From the NCBI GenBank assembly GCA_947649495.1, contig CANSRU010000001.1:180837-244836 (forward strand): a stretch of DNA of 64,000 nt, in the 5' to 3' direction. Origin of the DNA: an uncultured Porphyromonadaceae bacterium (GTDB lineage: Bacteria > Bacteroidota > Bacteroidia > Bacteroidales > Muribaculaceae). The notes under the pieces were generated by a model, which made no database searches, was not told where the DNA came from, and saw nothing but the letters and a program-made list of their open reading frames with translations. Made by a program: the position numbers and the translations under genes. Below are positions 28,978 through 38,114 of this stretch, piece after piece. Position 1 is the stretch's first letter. The number at the start of each line of letters is the position of its first letter.

Positions 28978-29433
28978 CTATGGTAAATATTTCGACACGT
29001 CGTGCCCGAAGCGTTTCAATTCACGGACCATCGACGAACTGACCATGGCCAGCTGAGGTTCGGTAGGCAATATCACAGTGTCCACCCCCGCTATATCGCG
29101 GTTTATGTCGGCAAGATTACGTTCGTACTCGAAATCGGCCGCCGTACGGGCCCCGCGCAGGAGCCACCGCGCCCCCACACTCCTGGCGGCATCCACCGTA
29201 AGACCACTCCACTCCATCACCTCCACACGCGGATAAAGCTCCGCCAGCAGCGATTGCAGCGCTGCTACATCGGCGCGCGCATCTTTCTCGCCATTGACAC
29301 CCACTGACACCACCACGCGGTCAAACAGTTCGAGCCCGCGCTCCAGTATCGACAAATGTCCCTTGGTAAACGGATTGAACGACCCGGCGAACAGGGCCGT
29401 GCGTTGCTGCTTGTCAGGATATTTGTGAATCAT
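28978..29433 (-). CDS. coaD: Pantetheine-phosphate adenylyltransferase
   Basis: 151 residues. It makes dephospho-CoA from 4'-phosphopantetheine and ATP. The nucleotidyltransferase motif [15 protein letters not shown] (TxGH) and the C-terminal [13 protein letters not shown] (ISSSxVR) are both present. The N-terminal extension ([11 protein letters not shown]) overlaps the 3' end of parE by 20 bases; a later start is possible, though no other Met precedes the motif. Confidence 0.94.
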   Translation of the reverse strand: MIHKYPDKQQRTALFAGSFNPFTKGHLSILERGLELFDRVVVSVGVNGEKDARADVAALQSLLAELYPRVEVMEWSGLTVDAARSVGARWLLRGARTAADFEYERNLADINRDIAGVDTVILPTEPQLAMVSSSMVRELKRFGHDVSKYLP

Positions 29434-31351
29434 CTTCCACCACCAGGTTGTCTATTATAAAATTCTGGCGTTCTATCGAGTTCTTGCCCATATAGAAACG
29501 CAACATCTCACCCACGCCGTCCTCCTTGTGGAGCGACACGCGGTCGGCACGCATATCAGCACCGATGAACCCACGGAACTCCTCGGGCGATATCTCTCCA
29601 AGCCCCTTGAATCGGGTAATCTCGGCATTCACCCCAAGTTTGTTTATCGCGGATATGCGCTCCTCATCCGAATAACAATAATATGTATCGTCCGGTTCCT
29701 CCTTCAGTTTCTTTCCGGTGCGTTTCGATGTTTTTTTGTTACGCACACGGAAAAGCGGGGTCTGCAATATATACACATGCCCCTTTTTCACCAGATCAGG
29801 GAAGAACTGCAGGAAGAACGTCAGCAGAAGCAACCGTATGTGCATACCGTCCACATCGGCATCTGTTGCTATTATCACCTTGTTATATCGGAGATTGTCT
29901 ATACTTTCCTCGATGTTGAGCGCGGCCTGGAGCAGATTGAACTCCTTGTTCTCATAGACCATCTTTTTCGTCTTGCCGTAAGTGTTCTTGGGCTTACCGC
30001 GCAGAGAGAACACGGCCTGCGTCTCCACATTCCTTATCTTCGTGATTGAACCGGCCGCCGAATCACCCTCGGTTATGAATATCGACGACTCCAGTTTCTT
30101 GGCCTCGTCACCTTTCACGTCATTGAGATGCACACGGCAGTCGAGCAGTTTCTCGTTATGCAGATTTATCTTCTTGGCCTGCTCGCGTGCTTTCTTTGTC
30201 ACACCGGCCATAGCCTTGCGCTCACGCTCATTGGCCTGTACCTTTTTCAGTATCACATCGGCCACAGCCAGCTCCCGGTGAAGATAGTTGTCAAGCTCCT
30301 TCTTTATGAAATCGCCCACATACTTGGCCACCGTCGGTCCATCCGGCCCCATATCGCGTGAGCCGAGCCTGGTCTTGGTCTGCGACTCAAACACCGGCTC
30401 CTCCACCTTGACCGATATGGCAGCCACTATACCGTTGCGAATATCCGAATACTCGAAATTCGACCGTCCGAAATAATCCTTTATAGTGCGCGAAAGCGCC
30501 TCCTTGAAGGCCGTCAGATGCGTACCGCCCTGGGTGGTATGCTGTCCGTTGACAAACGAATAGTATTCCTCGCCATACTGATTGGCATGCGTGAACGCCA
30601 CCTCTATATCCTCCCCTTTAAGATGTATAATCGGATACAAGGGGTCGTTGGTCATCGCCTCGCCCAACAGATCCAGCAATCCGTTGCGCGACACATATTT
30701 CTTTCCGTTGAAATTTATTGTCAGACCGGTGTTGAGAAATGTATAGTTCTTCAGCAACGGCACAATGAACTCCTCACGGTAATGATAGTCACGGAAGAGA
30801 GTATTGTCGGGTGTGAACTGCACCAACGTGCCGTTAGGTTCGTCCGAGGGGACTATACCCGTTTCCGATATCAGGTTTCCGCCGCAGAATTGCGCCCGCA
30901 TCATCTCCCCGTCGCGCACACTCTGTATCATAAAGTCGCTCGACAAAGCGTTGACAGCCTTTATACCCACGCCATTCAGACCCACCGATTTCTTGAAAGC
31001 CTTGTTGTCGTACTTTCCGCCGGTGTTCATGCGCGATGCCACCTCGACAACCTTACCGAGAGGCACACCGCGGCCATAGTCGCGCACCGTCACCGTGGTT
31101 TCGGTCACATCCACCTGAAGCTGGCGTCCGAACCCCATCATATACTCATCGATAGAATTGTCCAGCACCTCCTTCAGAAGCACATATATGCCATCGTCGG
31201 CACTCGAGCCGTCGCCGAGTTTGCCAATATACATACCCGGACGCCGGCGTATATGCTCGTTCCATTCCAGATGCACTATATTGTCCTCGTCGTACACCGC
31301 CGCCTGCATGCCGGCTCCATCATATTCTATTTCTTCTTCAGCCATATTCAC
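29414..31351 (-). CDS. parE: DNA topoisomerase IV subunit B (ParE)
   Basis: 645 residues, shorter than GyrB in the way that fits ParE. It decatenates daughter chromosomes with ParC. The GHKL ATPase domain carries [11 protein letters not shown] near 37, DNSIDE near 65 and KAVNALS; the Toprim domain has [12 protein letters not shown] near 440 and DADVDGMHI. The C-terminal part is the GyrB-type closing region. A Met at codon 3 (31345) is an equally good start. The operon continues to recG. ParC is not in the window. Confidence 0.92.
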   Translation of the reverse strand: MNMAEEEIEYDGAGMQAAVYDEDNIVHLEWNEHIRRRPGMYIGKLGDGSSADDGIYVLLKEVLDNSIDEYMMGFGRQLQVDVTETTVTVRDYGRGVPLGKVVEVASRMNTGGKYDNKAFKKSVGLNGVGIKAVNALSSDFMIQSVRDGEMMRAQFCGGNLISETGIVPSDEPNGTLVQFTPDNTLFRDYHYREEFIVPLLKNYTFLNTGLTINFNGKKYVSRNGLLDLLGEAMTNDPLYPIIHLKGEDIEVAFTHANQYGEEYYSFVNGQHTTQGGTHLTAFKEALSRTIKDYFGRSNFEYSDIRNGIVAAISVKVEEPVFESQTKTRLGSRDMGPDGPTVAKYVGDFIKKELDNYLHRELAVADVILKKVQANERERKAMAGVTKKAREQAKKINLHNEKLLDCRVHLNDVKGDEAKKLESSIFITEGDSAAGSITKIRNVETQAVFSLRGKPKNTYGKTKKMVYENKEFNLLQAALNIEESIDNLRYNKVIIATDADVDGMHIRLLLLTFFLQFFPDLVKKGHVYILQTPLFRVRNKKTSKRTGKKLKEEPDDTYYCYSDEERISAINKLGVNAEITRFKGLGEISPEEFRGFIGADMRADRVSLHKEDGVGEMLRFYMGKNSIERQNFIIDNLVVEDDSQIS

Positions 31352-31364
31352 TTATATATCTATG

Positions 31365-31372
31365 CAAAAGTA
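31365..31372 (-). promoter_or_regulatory. -7 element of the parE operon
   Basis: Minus strand TACTTTTG, a match to TAnnTTTG, 14 bases before the ORF-track start. The leader would be very short from the ATG at 31351 and a little longer from 31345. Confidence 0.6.
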
Positions 31373-31466
31373 GCAAATTTTCACATCATTTCCATCATAT
31401 ATCCCCAAAAGCCCGCCAATGGTGAGAATTTACACGAAAACAAATGGATTTTACGGCTATTTGTTA

Positions 31467-31474
31467 TATTTTTG
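31467..31474 (+). promoter_or_regulatory. -7 element TATTTTTG of the redoxin-like lipoprotein
   Basis: A TAnnTTTG match 25 bases before the start codon at 31499. It is divergent from the parE promoter, about 95 bases away. Confidence 0.6.
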
Positions 31475-31498
31475 CAGCAAATAAAACAATAGATTGCA

Positions 31499-32584
31499 AT
31501 GAAACCCATCTACCGATACATAATCCCCGCAGCAGTAGCCGCCACAATGATGGCCTGCTCCCACACCCCGCAATGGACTGTCGATGGCAAAATAGAAGGA
31601 GCCGCCGACCGCACCATGATTTTTGAAGCCTCAGACAATGGCCGATGGTATCCTATCGACACCATCGACATAAATTCGGCCGGACAGTTCAAGGCATCGC
31701 ACGACGCCGTAGGCTACCCCGACATATTCCGCCTGCGTCTTGATGGAATGAATCTGTATTTTCCGGTCGACAGCATTGAGACAATCACCGTAGTGGCCAA
31801 AGCCGATGCATTCGACACCGACTACACACTCGCCGGAACCACCGATGCTGAAATGCTGATGCACGTTGACCGTCGTGTTAACGATGTAGTGCGCCGCAAC
31901 GGAGTGAAATCCATAAGCACCGACTCCACACTCAAACGTGAACTCAGCGGTATGCTGCTCGGCAATCCCGCCGGCATTGTATCCTACTATATCATAAACA
32001 AAAAGGTTGCCGGAGTGTCCCTGTTCAACCCTGCCGACAAATCCGACCTGCGCATTATAGGTGCCGTGGCCAATGCCTTCAACCAGTTCCGACCCACCGA
32101 CCCGCGCTCATCCTATCTCAAAAACCTGTTCCTCTCCCACCGCATGCCCACTGCTGCGGCCGACACCATCCATGCCGATCAGATAGGCCTCATTGACATA
32201 GACCTCTACGACAACTCCGGCAAAAGACACTCCCTGCAGCAGACCGCCGACAACAACCGCGTTGTACTGCTCAATTTCACAGTCTACGGAGCCGACTTTT
32301 CACCCGCGCTCAATGTCGCGCTCAACAAACTTTACAAGCTGTATCACCAGCAAGGGCTTGAAATATATCAGATTGCTTTCGATGGCGATGAATATCAATG
32401 GCGCCAGTCGGCAAAGAACCTCCCATGGATCACTGTCTACAATTCTGCCGCCGATGCCGACCGCTACCTGATGCAATACAACGTCCCGGCTATCCCGACT
32501 GCGTTCATCATTAAAAACGGAACCATAGTTGAACGCATCTCCGATATCTCAAAAATAGAAAATGCCGTATCGGCCCACATGTAA
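31499..32584 (+). CDS. DUF4369/redoxin-like lipoprotein lacking the active-site cysteines
   Basis: 361 residues. A lipoprotein signal ends MMACS (Cys20), then a DUF4369-like beta-rich domain (about 25-130) and a thioredoxin-fold C-terminal domain (about 220-350). The redoxin core is recognised from VVLLNFTVYGADFSPALNVALNKLY and the cis-Pro-like VPAIPTAFII. The usual CxxC position reads YGADFS, with no cysteine in the domain. It should therefore not do ordinary thiol chemistry and may be a binding protein. It is probably anchored in the outer or inner membrane. Confidence 0.75.
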   Translation: MKPIYRYIIPAAVAATMMACSHTPQWTVDGKIEGAADRTMIFEASDNGRWYPIDTIDINSAGQFKASHDAVGYPDIFRLRLDGMNLYFPVDSIETITVVAKADAFDTDYTLAGTTDAEMLMHVDRRVNDVVRRNGVKSISTDSTLKRELSGMLLGNPAGIVSYYIINKKVAGVSLFNPADKSDLRIIGAVANAFNQFRPTDPRSSYLKNLFLSHRMPTAAADTIHADQIGLIDIDLYDNSGKRHSLQQTADNNRVVLLNFTVYGADFSPALNVALNKLYKLYHQQGLEIYQIAFDGDEYQWRQSAKNLPWITVYNSAADADRYLMQYNVPAIPTAFIIKNGTIVERISDISKIENAVSAHM

Positions 32585-32608
32585 TCCGCCTTCATCTTGT
32601 AAGTCGCC

Positions 32609-33769
32609 ATGCACCGCTCACCTTGTAAGAAACTGAAAATACTGCTGCTTGGCGACGCCAGTAACTTCCACAACGCCCTGCGCACAGGCCTGACACGTCT
32701 TGGCCATGATGTCACTGTGGCTTCAGCCGGAAGCTACTGGATGGACACCGAACGCGACATCAACCTGCGCCGTTATAACAACAAACTGAGCGGCGCCTGG
32801 CTTTGGTTTCGTCTACGCACCCGGTTGCTGAAAGAAATGAGTGGATTCGACATAGTATCCATAAGCAACCCCATATTTCTCAATCTGCGTCCTGAGAAAA
32901 ACCGCTTTGCCCTCGACTTCCTGCGCCGCAACAACACATCCCTGTTTCTCACAGCGCTCGGCACCGACTCCGCCTATATCGATGCAGCCACCGACCCATG
33001 CGGCCCATTGCCCTACAATGAATGGGCTGTTCACGGCCAGCCCTCCCCCTATGCCATAGCCCGTCCCGACATTCTGCGCGACTGGCGCGCACCTCTTCTG
33101 CACAATCACTGCGATTACACCTACAGCATAATCGATGGAGCCGTCTCTGCCCTCTACGAATATCACCTTACATGCTCCACCATGCTGCCGGAATCAAAAC
33201 TCGCTTACGGCGGCATCCCCATCGACACTGAATCCATAACACCGGTCGAACTGCCCGACCGCCCCGACAAAGTGATACTGTTTCTCGGCATGCACCGCGA
33301 CCGTAAGATTGAGAAAGGCACCGACCGTATTCTCGCAGCCGCCCGCCGGGTGGAGGCGCGGCACCCCGGCAAATGCCGCCTCGACATTGTGGAGAATTTG
33401 CCCTACAGTCAATATCTACAACGCATGCGCTCGGCCCATGTGGTGCTTGACCAGCTATATTCCTACTCCCCCGCCACCAACGCGTTGCTTGCCATGGCCA
33501 TGGGACTGAACACACTCAGCGGAGGAGAACCGGAATTTTACAACTTTATCGGCGAACGGCGCATGCGTCCCATTATCAACGCCATACCCGACGACGAAGC
33601 ACTCGTGCGCACACTTGAAGAAGTGGTGACCCAACCCGAACTCCTGCGCCAGCGCGGCATCATAGGGCGCCGTTTTGTCGAGAAACACAATTCCTGCGAG
33701 ATTGTCGCCAACCGGTTTCTCAACCAATGGACGTCGTGCATGTCACCACATACGCTCCGTTCCCTTTAG
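32609..33769 (+). CDS. Glycosyltransferase, GT4-like
   Basis: 386 residues with a GT-B layout: N-terminal KILLLGDASNFHNALRTGLTRLGHDV, a linker, and a C-terminal domain with VILFLGMHRDRKIEKGTDRI (near 220) and VVLDQLYSYSPATNALLAMAMG, where the E-x7-E type motif seems altered. There is no clear membrane segment. It should add a sugar to an envelope glycan. The 3' end overlaps the convergent glycosyltransferase gene by 27 bases. Donor and acceptor are unknown. Confidence 0.82.
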   Translation: MHRSPCKKLKILLLGDASNFHNALRTGLTRLGHDVTVASAGSYWMDTERDINLRRYNNKLSGAWLWFRLRTRLLKEMSGFDIVSISNPIFLNLRPEKNRFALDFLRRNNTSLFLTALGTDSAYIDAATDPCGPLPYNEWAVHGQPSPYAIARPDILRDWRAPLLHNHCDYTYSIIDGAVSALYEYHLTCSTMLPESKLAYGGIPIDTESITPVELPDRPDKVILFLGMHRDRKIEKGTDRILAAARRVEARHPGKCRLDIVENLPYSQYLQRMRSAHVVLDQLYSYSPATNALLAMAMGLNTLSGGEPEFYNFIGERRMRPIINAIPDDEALVRTLEEVVTQPELLRQRGIIGRRFVEKHNSCEIVANRFLNQWTSCMSPHTLRSL

Positions 33770-34582
33770 CATCCGCACCCCTTTAAGCATCCCCCGGAGC
33801 CCTTCGCCGGGACTGCTCATTCCGCTCCGGTACATACGCCATGCCTTAAGCGGTATGCGCAGCGGCCAAGTCATCGGATATCCCAGTTTTATCAGCGCCC
33901 CATTGGCATAATGTATCCCTGCTTCTGTAACACGCCGGTAGCCTGTCGACACATCGGGATGGTTCAATATCACATCAGGGAAATATCGGCAATTCAACTT
34001 CCGGCGACGTGCCGTAAGCAAAAACAGTGTATCCTCTCCACACAGAAACCGCCCCGACCCCGGGCCGAAATCAGGATGAAACCTCAGAAGTCCGGCACGC
34101 GACCCGCGCCTTATCGCCAACTGACATCCTCCAACATGGAAATTCTTAGGCATCACAGCAAGATCCAGTTCCCTGTCGGGAAACGGAGCACGGCCTGACG
34201 CCGTGCAATTGAACACAGCAAGCTCAACATCCAGGTTCTCAGCAAACCGACGCCTTACCATATCGAAAGCACCCGGGCTGTACACCACATCATCGTCGGC
34301 ACACAGCACTATTTCGGCCGAGCAATGCTCCAACGCGTTGTTGCGGTTATGGCTCACCCCGCGGTGCTCCTCACGCACCACCGTCACATCCTCACGCACC
34401 AATTCCCGCGGCACTGCGGCTCCGCCATGCTCCTGCCACGATACCACATATCTCACGCCCTCCTCAGGCGCCATCAACATGCGCGCCACCCGGGCGGCTC
34501 CATCAGCCCCCCATGTCACAACAGCCACATCAAGCGTGGGCAATTCCTGTCCGGCAATGCTATTATCTTCCGCTCGGTTCAT
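33743..34582 (-). CDS. Glycosyltransferase family 2
   Basis: 279 residues with the GT-A opening LDVAVVTWGADGAARVARML and ADDDVVYSPGAFDMV near 105 (metal-binding DxD). The loop SRAGLLRFHPDFGPGSGRFLCGEDTLFLL is typical. The catalytic domain begins near residue 17. The gene sits directly behind a copy of the promoter repeat, whose -7 element ends only 5 bases before the start codon, so the transcript may be leaderless or the true start may be internal. It converges on the GT4-like gene with a 27-base overlap. Confidence 0.85.
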   Translation of the reverse strand: MNRAEDNSIAGQELPTLDVAVVTWGADGAARVARMLMAPEEGVRYVVSWQEHGGAAVPRELVREDVTVVREEHRGVSHNRNNALEHCSAEIVLCADDDVVYSPGAFDMVRRRFAENLDVELAVFNCTASGRAPFPDRELDLAVMPKNFHVGGCQLAIRRGSRAGLLRFHPDFGPGSGRFLCGEDTLFLLTARRRKLNCRYFPDVILNHPDVSTGYRRVTEAGIHYANGALIKLGYPMTWPLRIPLKAWRMYRSGMSSPGEGLRGMLKGVRMLKGTERMW

Positions 34583-34586
34583 ATGG

Positions 34587-34635
34587 CAAATATATGAACA
34601 ATTGAGTGTGAAAGCAAGCCTTGGCTTGATTTTGT
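34587..34635 (-). repeat. Promoter-associated inverted-repeat element, copy B (diverged)
   Basis: CAAATATATGAACAATTGAGTGTG followed by the inner stem AAAGCAAGCC / GGCTTGATTTT, with the same extra A in the right arm as copies A and C. On the minus strand it gives TATATTTG (34594-34587). The outer stem is weak here. Related copies lie at 18005 and 50078. Confidence 0.6.
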
Positions 34636-34660
34636 AGGGCGGAAGTATTATATAAAGAAA

Positions 34661-34692
34661 CGCACCGGTGGAGTTAATCTACCATCGGTGCG
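34661..34692 (-). terminator. Terminator of the DUF3861 gene
   Basis: CGCACCGGTGG / CCATCGGTGCG, 11-bp stem with one G-T pair and a 10-nt loop. On the minus strand it is followed by TTTCTTTAT. Confidence 0.7.
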
Positions 34693-34715
34693 GTCTTCAG
34701 TTTCGATGCTAAAGC

Positions 34716-35036
34716 CTACTTATTCTTATTGCAGGAGCATCCGCATCCGCCGCCGAACTGTTCACGTACCTTATCCTTGAAATCTTTGAACTGAGGTGCG
34801 AAATCTGCAAGCAGAGCCACGTCGGGATTCTTCTTCAGGACATGATGCATCAGACGCATTGCCACCACAAATTCCTTGGCGTGCTTGTCTTTTGCGAAAA
34901 CACCCGAAGCCTTCACCTTATCTATCATAGCGGCAAGGTCATGATGACCGCTGAAATTGAAGTTGAACGCTTCACTCATTTTTCCATCCTTGGCTTCAAT
35001 CACATTGAAGTAATACGACTTTTTTTCCTTATCCAT
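34716..35036 (-). CDS. DUF3861 protein with cysteine-rich tail
   Basis: 106 residues. The body FNFSGHHDLAAMIDKVKASGVFAKDKHAKEF and the helix PQFKDFKDKVREQF match the DUF3861 family, whose function is unknown. The last 15 residues read GGGCGCSCNKNK, a glycine/cysteine-rich tail that is not part of the family core as I know it and could bind a metal. No signal peptide, so cytoplasmic. Single-gene unit with its own terminator. Confidence 0.78.
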   Translation of the reverse strand: MDKEKKSYYFNVIEAKDGKMSEAFNFNFSGHHDLAAMIDKVKASGVFAKDKHAKEFVVAMRLMHHVLKKNPDVALLADFAPQFKDFKDKVREQFGGGCGCSCNKNK

Positions 35037-35172
35037 AATTCTTTTTTTAAGGGTTAACTATTTCTTGTTGCGTAATACCTAAACATCACAGCCATCTAAA
35101 GGTTGGACTATAGACCGTTAACAAACACTAACAAGCATACAATATCCCACCACACATCATCGTTATACCACC

Positions 35173-36141
35173 ATGTCACAGACCCCGACCATCACCATCG
35201 TCATTCCCGTAAGAAACCGCGCCGGCATCATACTCCGAACCCTTGAGTCCATACATGCCCAGACATTCCGGCCGCTACGGCTCATAATTGTCGACAACGC
35301 TTCTACCGACAGCACCCTCGACACCACACTCCGTTGGAAATCCGCACACGAATCGCCAACATTCGCAATCGACATATTCAGCGAACCCAAACCTGGAGCA
35401 TCCGCCGCACGCAACCGTGGTCTGCGGGAGGTGACAAGCGACTATGTGATGTTCTTCGACTCCGACGACGAAATGCTCCCCACCCACATAGAGCGCATAG
35501 TCCGGTATCTCTCACAGCACCCCGACACCGACCTCCTGCGCTGGGACATAGGCATTGTCGACCCCGACGCATGGCTCTCGGTCAAGAGCCATCCGAAAGG
35601 CGATGAATTCATGCTCCACATGCTCCATGCCACACTTGCCACGCAACGGTACATAGTGCGCACATCCCTTTTGCGTGCCCGCGGAGCATGGGACGAGACC
35701 CTCTACATCTGGAACGACCTCGAGCTCGGCGCACGCCTGCTATCCGCCCCGATTAACACCGCATATCTCACCGGCGAACCCACCGTTCTGGTTCATCCCA
35801 CCGAAATATCCATCACAGGTACTGACTATCTCTCCCGGACCGACGGCCACACACGCACATTAGCCAAAATCGAATCAATCCTGCCATCGGACCCGCAACA
35901 CCCCCACAGGCTCGCGCTCGCTGCCAAACGAGCCATACTTGCAGGACTTTACCGCAAGGAAGGAAACCGCGATATAGCCTCACAGCTTCTTGCCAAGGCC
36001 AAATCGGCGCTGCCATGGCGCAAGCGCGTAATCCTGCACCTCATCTACACATCCGTCAGCCTCACCGGACATGGTGGAGCAGCCATCGCCGCGATGCTGT
36101 TAACGCCCGAAAAGCCCGACAAAAGAGTTAACGAGAGTTAA
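35173..36141 (+). CDS. Glycosyltransferase family 2
   Basis: 322 residues. The GT-A core starts TITIVIPVRNRAGIILRTLESI, with IIVDNASTDST near 40 and the metal-binding FFDSDDEML near 95. The region ARGAWDETLYIWNDLELGARL fits the acceptor/catalytic part. The C-terminal third is helical, with no clear membrane segment. It should extend an envelope polysaccharide or glycoprotein; the sugar is unknown. It follows the DUF3861 gene divergently. Confidence 0.88.
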   Translation: MSQTPTITIVIPVRNRAGIILRTLESIHAQTFRPLRLIIVDNASTDSTLDTTLRWKSAHESPTFAIDIFSEPKPGASAARNRGLREVTSDYVMFFDSDDEMLPTHIERIVRYLSQHPDTDLLRWDIGIVDPDAWLSVKSHPKGDEFMLHMLHATLATQRYIVRTSLLRARGAWDETLYIWNDLELGARLLSAPINTAYLTGEPTVLVHPTEISITGTDYLSRTDGHTRTLAKIESILPSDPQHPHRLALAAKRAILAGLYRKEGNRDIASQLLAKAKSALPWRKRVILHLIYTSVSLTGHGGAAIAAMLLTPEKPDKRVNES

Positions 36142-36223
36142 CAACCCTTACATTCTGCATAACGGATGTTAAGCAAAAACCACTTTTGCCATCTCGGGCG
36201 TTACTTTATATAAGGAATGTGCC

Positions 36224-36231
36224 TACCTTTG
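36224..36231 (+). promoter_or_regulatory. -7 element TACCTTTG of the acyl-CoA ligase gene
   Basis: An exact TAnnTTTG match with an expected start near 36237, 25 bases before the ATG. Confidence 0.65.
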
Positions 36232-36261
36232 TCGCGACATTTGACCAAAATATAAAGCATC

Positions 36262-38061
36262 ATGTCAAACATATTGACCGACTTGATAAGCAAGCAGGCG
36301 CTCAAATATGGCTCCCGCGAGGCTTACAGATATAAAAACAACGGTGTCTGGGAATCGACATCTTGGACTGAACTGCAGAACACAACCGCGACGGTTGCCT
36401 GCGCATTGGAAATTATCGGCATCGAACAGTGCGATAACATCACCATCTTCTCGGCCAACCGTCCCGAAATCATAATCACCGACTTTGCAGCCTACGCCAA
36501 CCGCGCAGTGCCCATCTCAATATATGCCACCAGCTCATGCGAGCAGGTTGAATACATTGTCAACGACTCCGGTGCTAAAATGATATTCGTAGGCGACCAG
36601 GCTCAGTATGCCATTGCTCGTAAAGCCATGGCCAATTGTCCGCGCCTCAAGCAGATTGTCACATTCGACAATGTGCCGCGGGATGCCGACGACACCACCA
36701 CACTTACATTCAGCCAGTTCACCGAACTCGGCCGGAAAGCCTCCGAAGCATGCCGCCGGTCAGTGGAGCAACGCACTTTAGCCGCCACCCCCGACGACAT
36801 TGCAACGATAATCTACACCTCGGGCACCACAGGCGAACCCAAAGGCGCCGTACTCCCCCACTCTTGCTTCAACGCCGCTTTGGAATTCCATGTATCACGT
36901 CTCACCATGCTCAGCGACAGCGACACCTCCCTATGCTTCCTGCCGCTAAGCCACATCTTTGAGAAGGCATGGACATACTTCTGCATGCACATGGGCATGA
37001 GGTTTGCCATAAACCGCGATCCGCGCGAAATCCAGCAGACCATCCAGGAAGTGCGTCCCACATGCATGTGCTCCGTGCCCCGCTTCTGGGAAAAAGTCTA
37101 CACCGCGGTCCAGGAGAAACTCGCCGACATGAAGGGCGTGAAAAAATGGCTCGCCGCACGCGCCCTGAAGATTGGACGCCGGCGCAACATCGACTATATA
37201 AGGCTCGGTCGCAAAACTCCGTGGCTGCTCGAACAGCAGTACCGCTTCTTCGACAAAAAAGTATTCAACACCCTTCGCCGGGCTATCGGTGTGGAGAACG
37301 GCAACATATTCCCTACAGCCGGAGCGCCTCTGTCACCCAACATCGTTGAATTTTTCCACTCCTGCGGCATTAACGTCATGATTGGTTACGGCCTGTCCGA
37401 AACCACCGCCACCGTAAGCTGCTTCCCGTCTACTGGTTACGAGATTGGTTCTGTCGGCACACCGCTCGCCGGCGTGCAGGTCAAAATCGGCGATGAAAAC
37501 GAAATCCTCGTCAAAGGCCCGACCGTAATGCGCGGATACTACAATAAACCTGAGGCTACAGCACAGGCTTTCACCCCCGACGGATGGTTCCGCACAGGCG
37601 ACGCCGGCTACATCGATTCCACCGGCGCCATTGTGCTCACTGAGCGCATCAAGGACCTCTTCAAGACTTCCAACGGAAAATACATTGCCCCGCAGGCCCT
37701 CGAAAGCCGTCTCGGCGAGGACAAATACATCGAGCAGGTAGCCGTGATCGGCGACCAGCGCAAATATGTAACCGCAATCATAATCCCCGCGTTCGAGGCT
37801 CTCAAGGAGTATGCACGGAAAAAACACATCCAGTACCGCAACATGGAAGATCTCGTGAAGAACGCCGACATAAAAGCCATGATTGAGGAACGCATACAGA
37901 AGCTACAGGCCAACTTCGCCGGCTTCGAGCAGATAAAGAAATTCACCCTCCTTCCTCAGGAATTCACAATGGAGGCCGGAGAACTCACTAACACCCTCAA
38001 GATTCGCCGCCCCATAATCAACAACCGCTACGCGCGCGAGATTGAAGCAATGTATGCCTGA
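36262..38061 (+). CDS. Long-chain fatty-acid-CoA ligase (FadD-like)
   Basis: 599 residues, the length of the long-chain branch. It activates fatty acids to acyl-AMP and then to acyl-CoA at the inner face of the cytoplasmic membrane. The AMP-binding motif IIYTSGTTGEPKGA is near 187, GYGLSETTATVSCFP near 376, and the FRTGDAGYIDSTGAIVLTERIKDLFKT segment near 440, with the catalytic-lysine region NGKYIAPQALE. The gene is followed directly by prfB and might be co-transcribed with it. Confidence 0.93.
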   Translation: MSNILTDLISKQALKYGSREAYRYKNNGVWESTSWTELQNTTATVACALEIIGIEQCDNITIFSANRPEIIITDFAAYANRAVPISIYATSSCEQVEYIVNDSGAKMIFVGDQAQYAIARKAMANCPRLKQIVTFDNVPRDADDTTTLTFSQFTELGRKASEACRRSVEQRTLAATPDDIATIIYTSGTTGEPKGAVLPHSCFNAALEFHVSRLTMLSDSDTSLCFLPLSHIFEKAWTYFCMHMGMRFAINRDPREIQQTIQEVRPTCMCSVPRFWEKVYTAVQEKLADMKGVKKWLAARALKIGRRRNIDYIRLGRKTPWLLEQQYRFFDKKVFNTLRRAIGVENGNIFPTAGAPLSPNIVEFFHSCGINVMIGYGLSETTATVSCFPSTGYEIGSVGTPLAGVQVKIGDENEILVKGPTVMRGYYNKPEATAQAFTPDGWFRTGDAGYIDSTGAIVLTERIKDLFKTSNGKYIAPQALESRLGEDKYIEQVAVIGDQRKYVTAIIIPAFEALKEYARKKHIQYRNMEDLVKNADIKAMIEERIQKLQANFAGFEQIKKFTLLPQEFTMEAGELTNTLKIRRPIINNRYAREIEAMYA

Positions 38062-38114
38062 TTCAAGGCTCATATCGACATTAATCACATCAATTATAAT
38101 ATCAACCATTCCCG

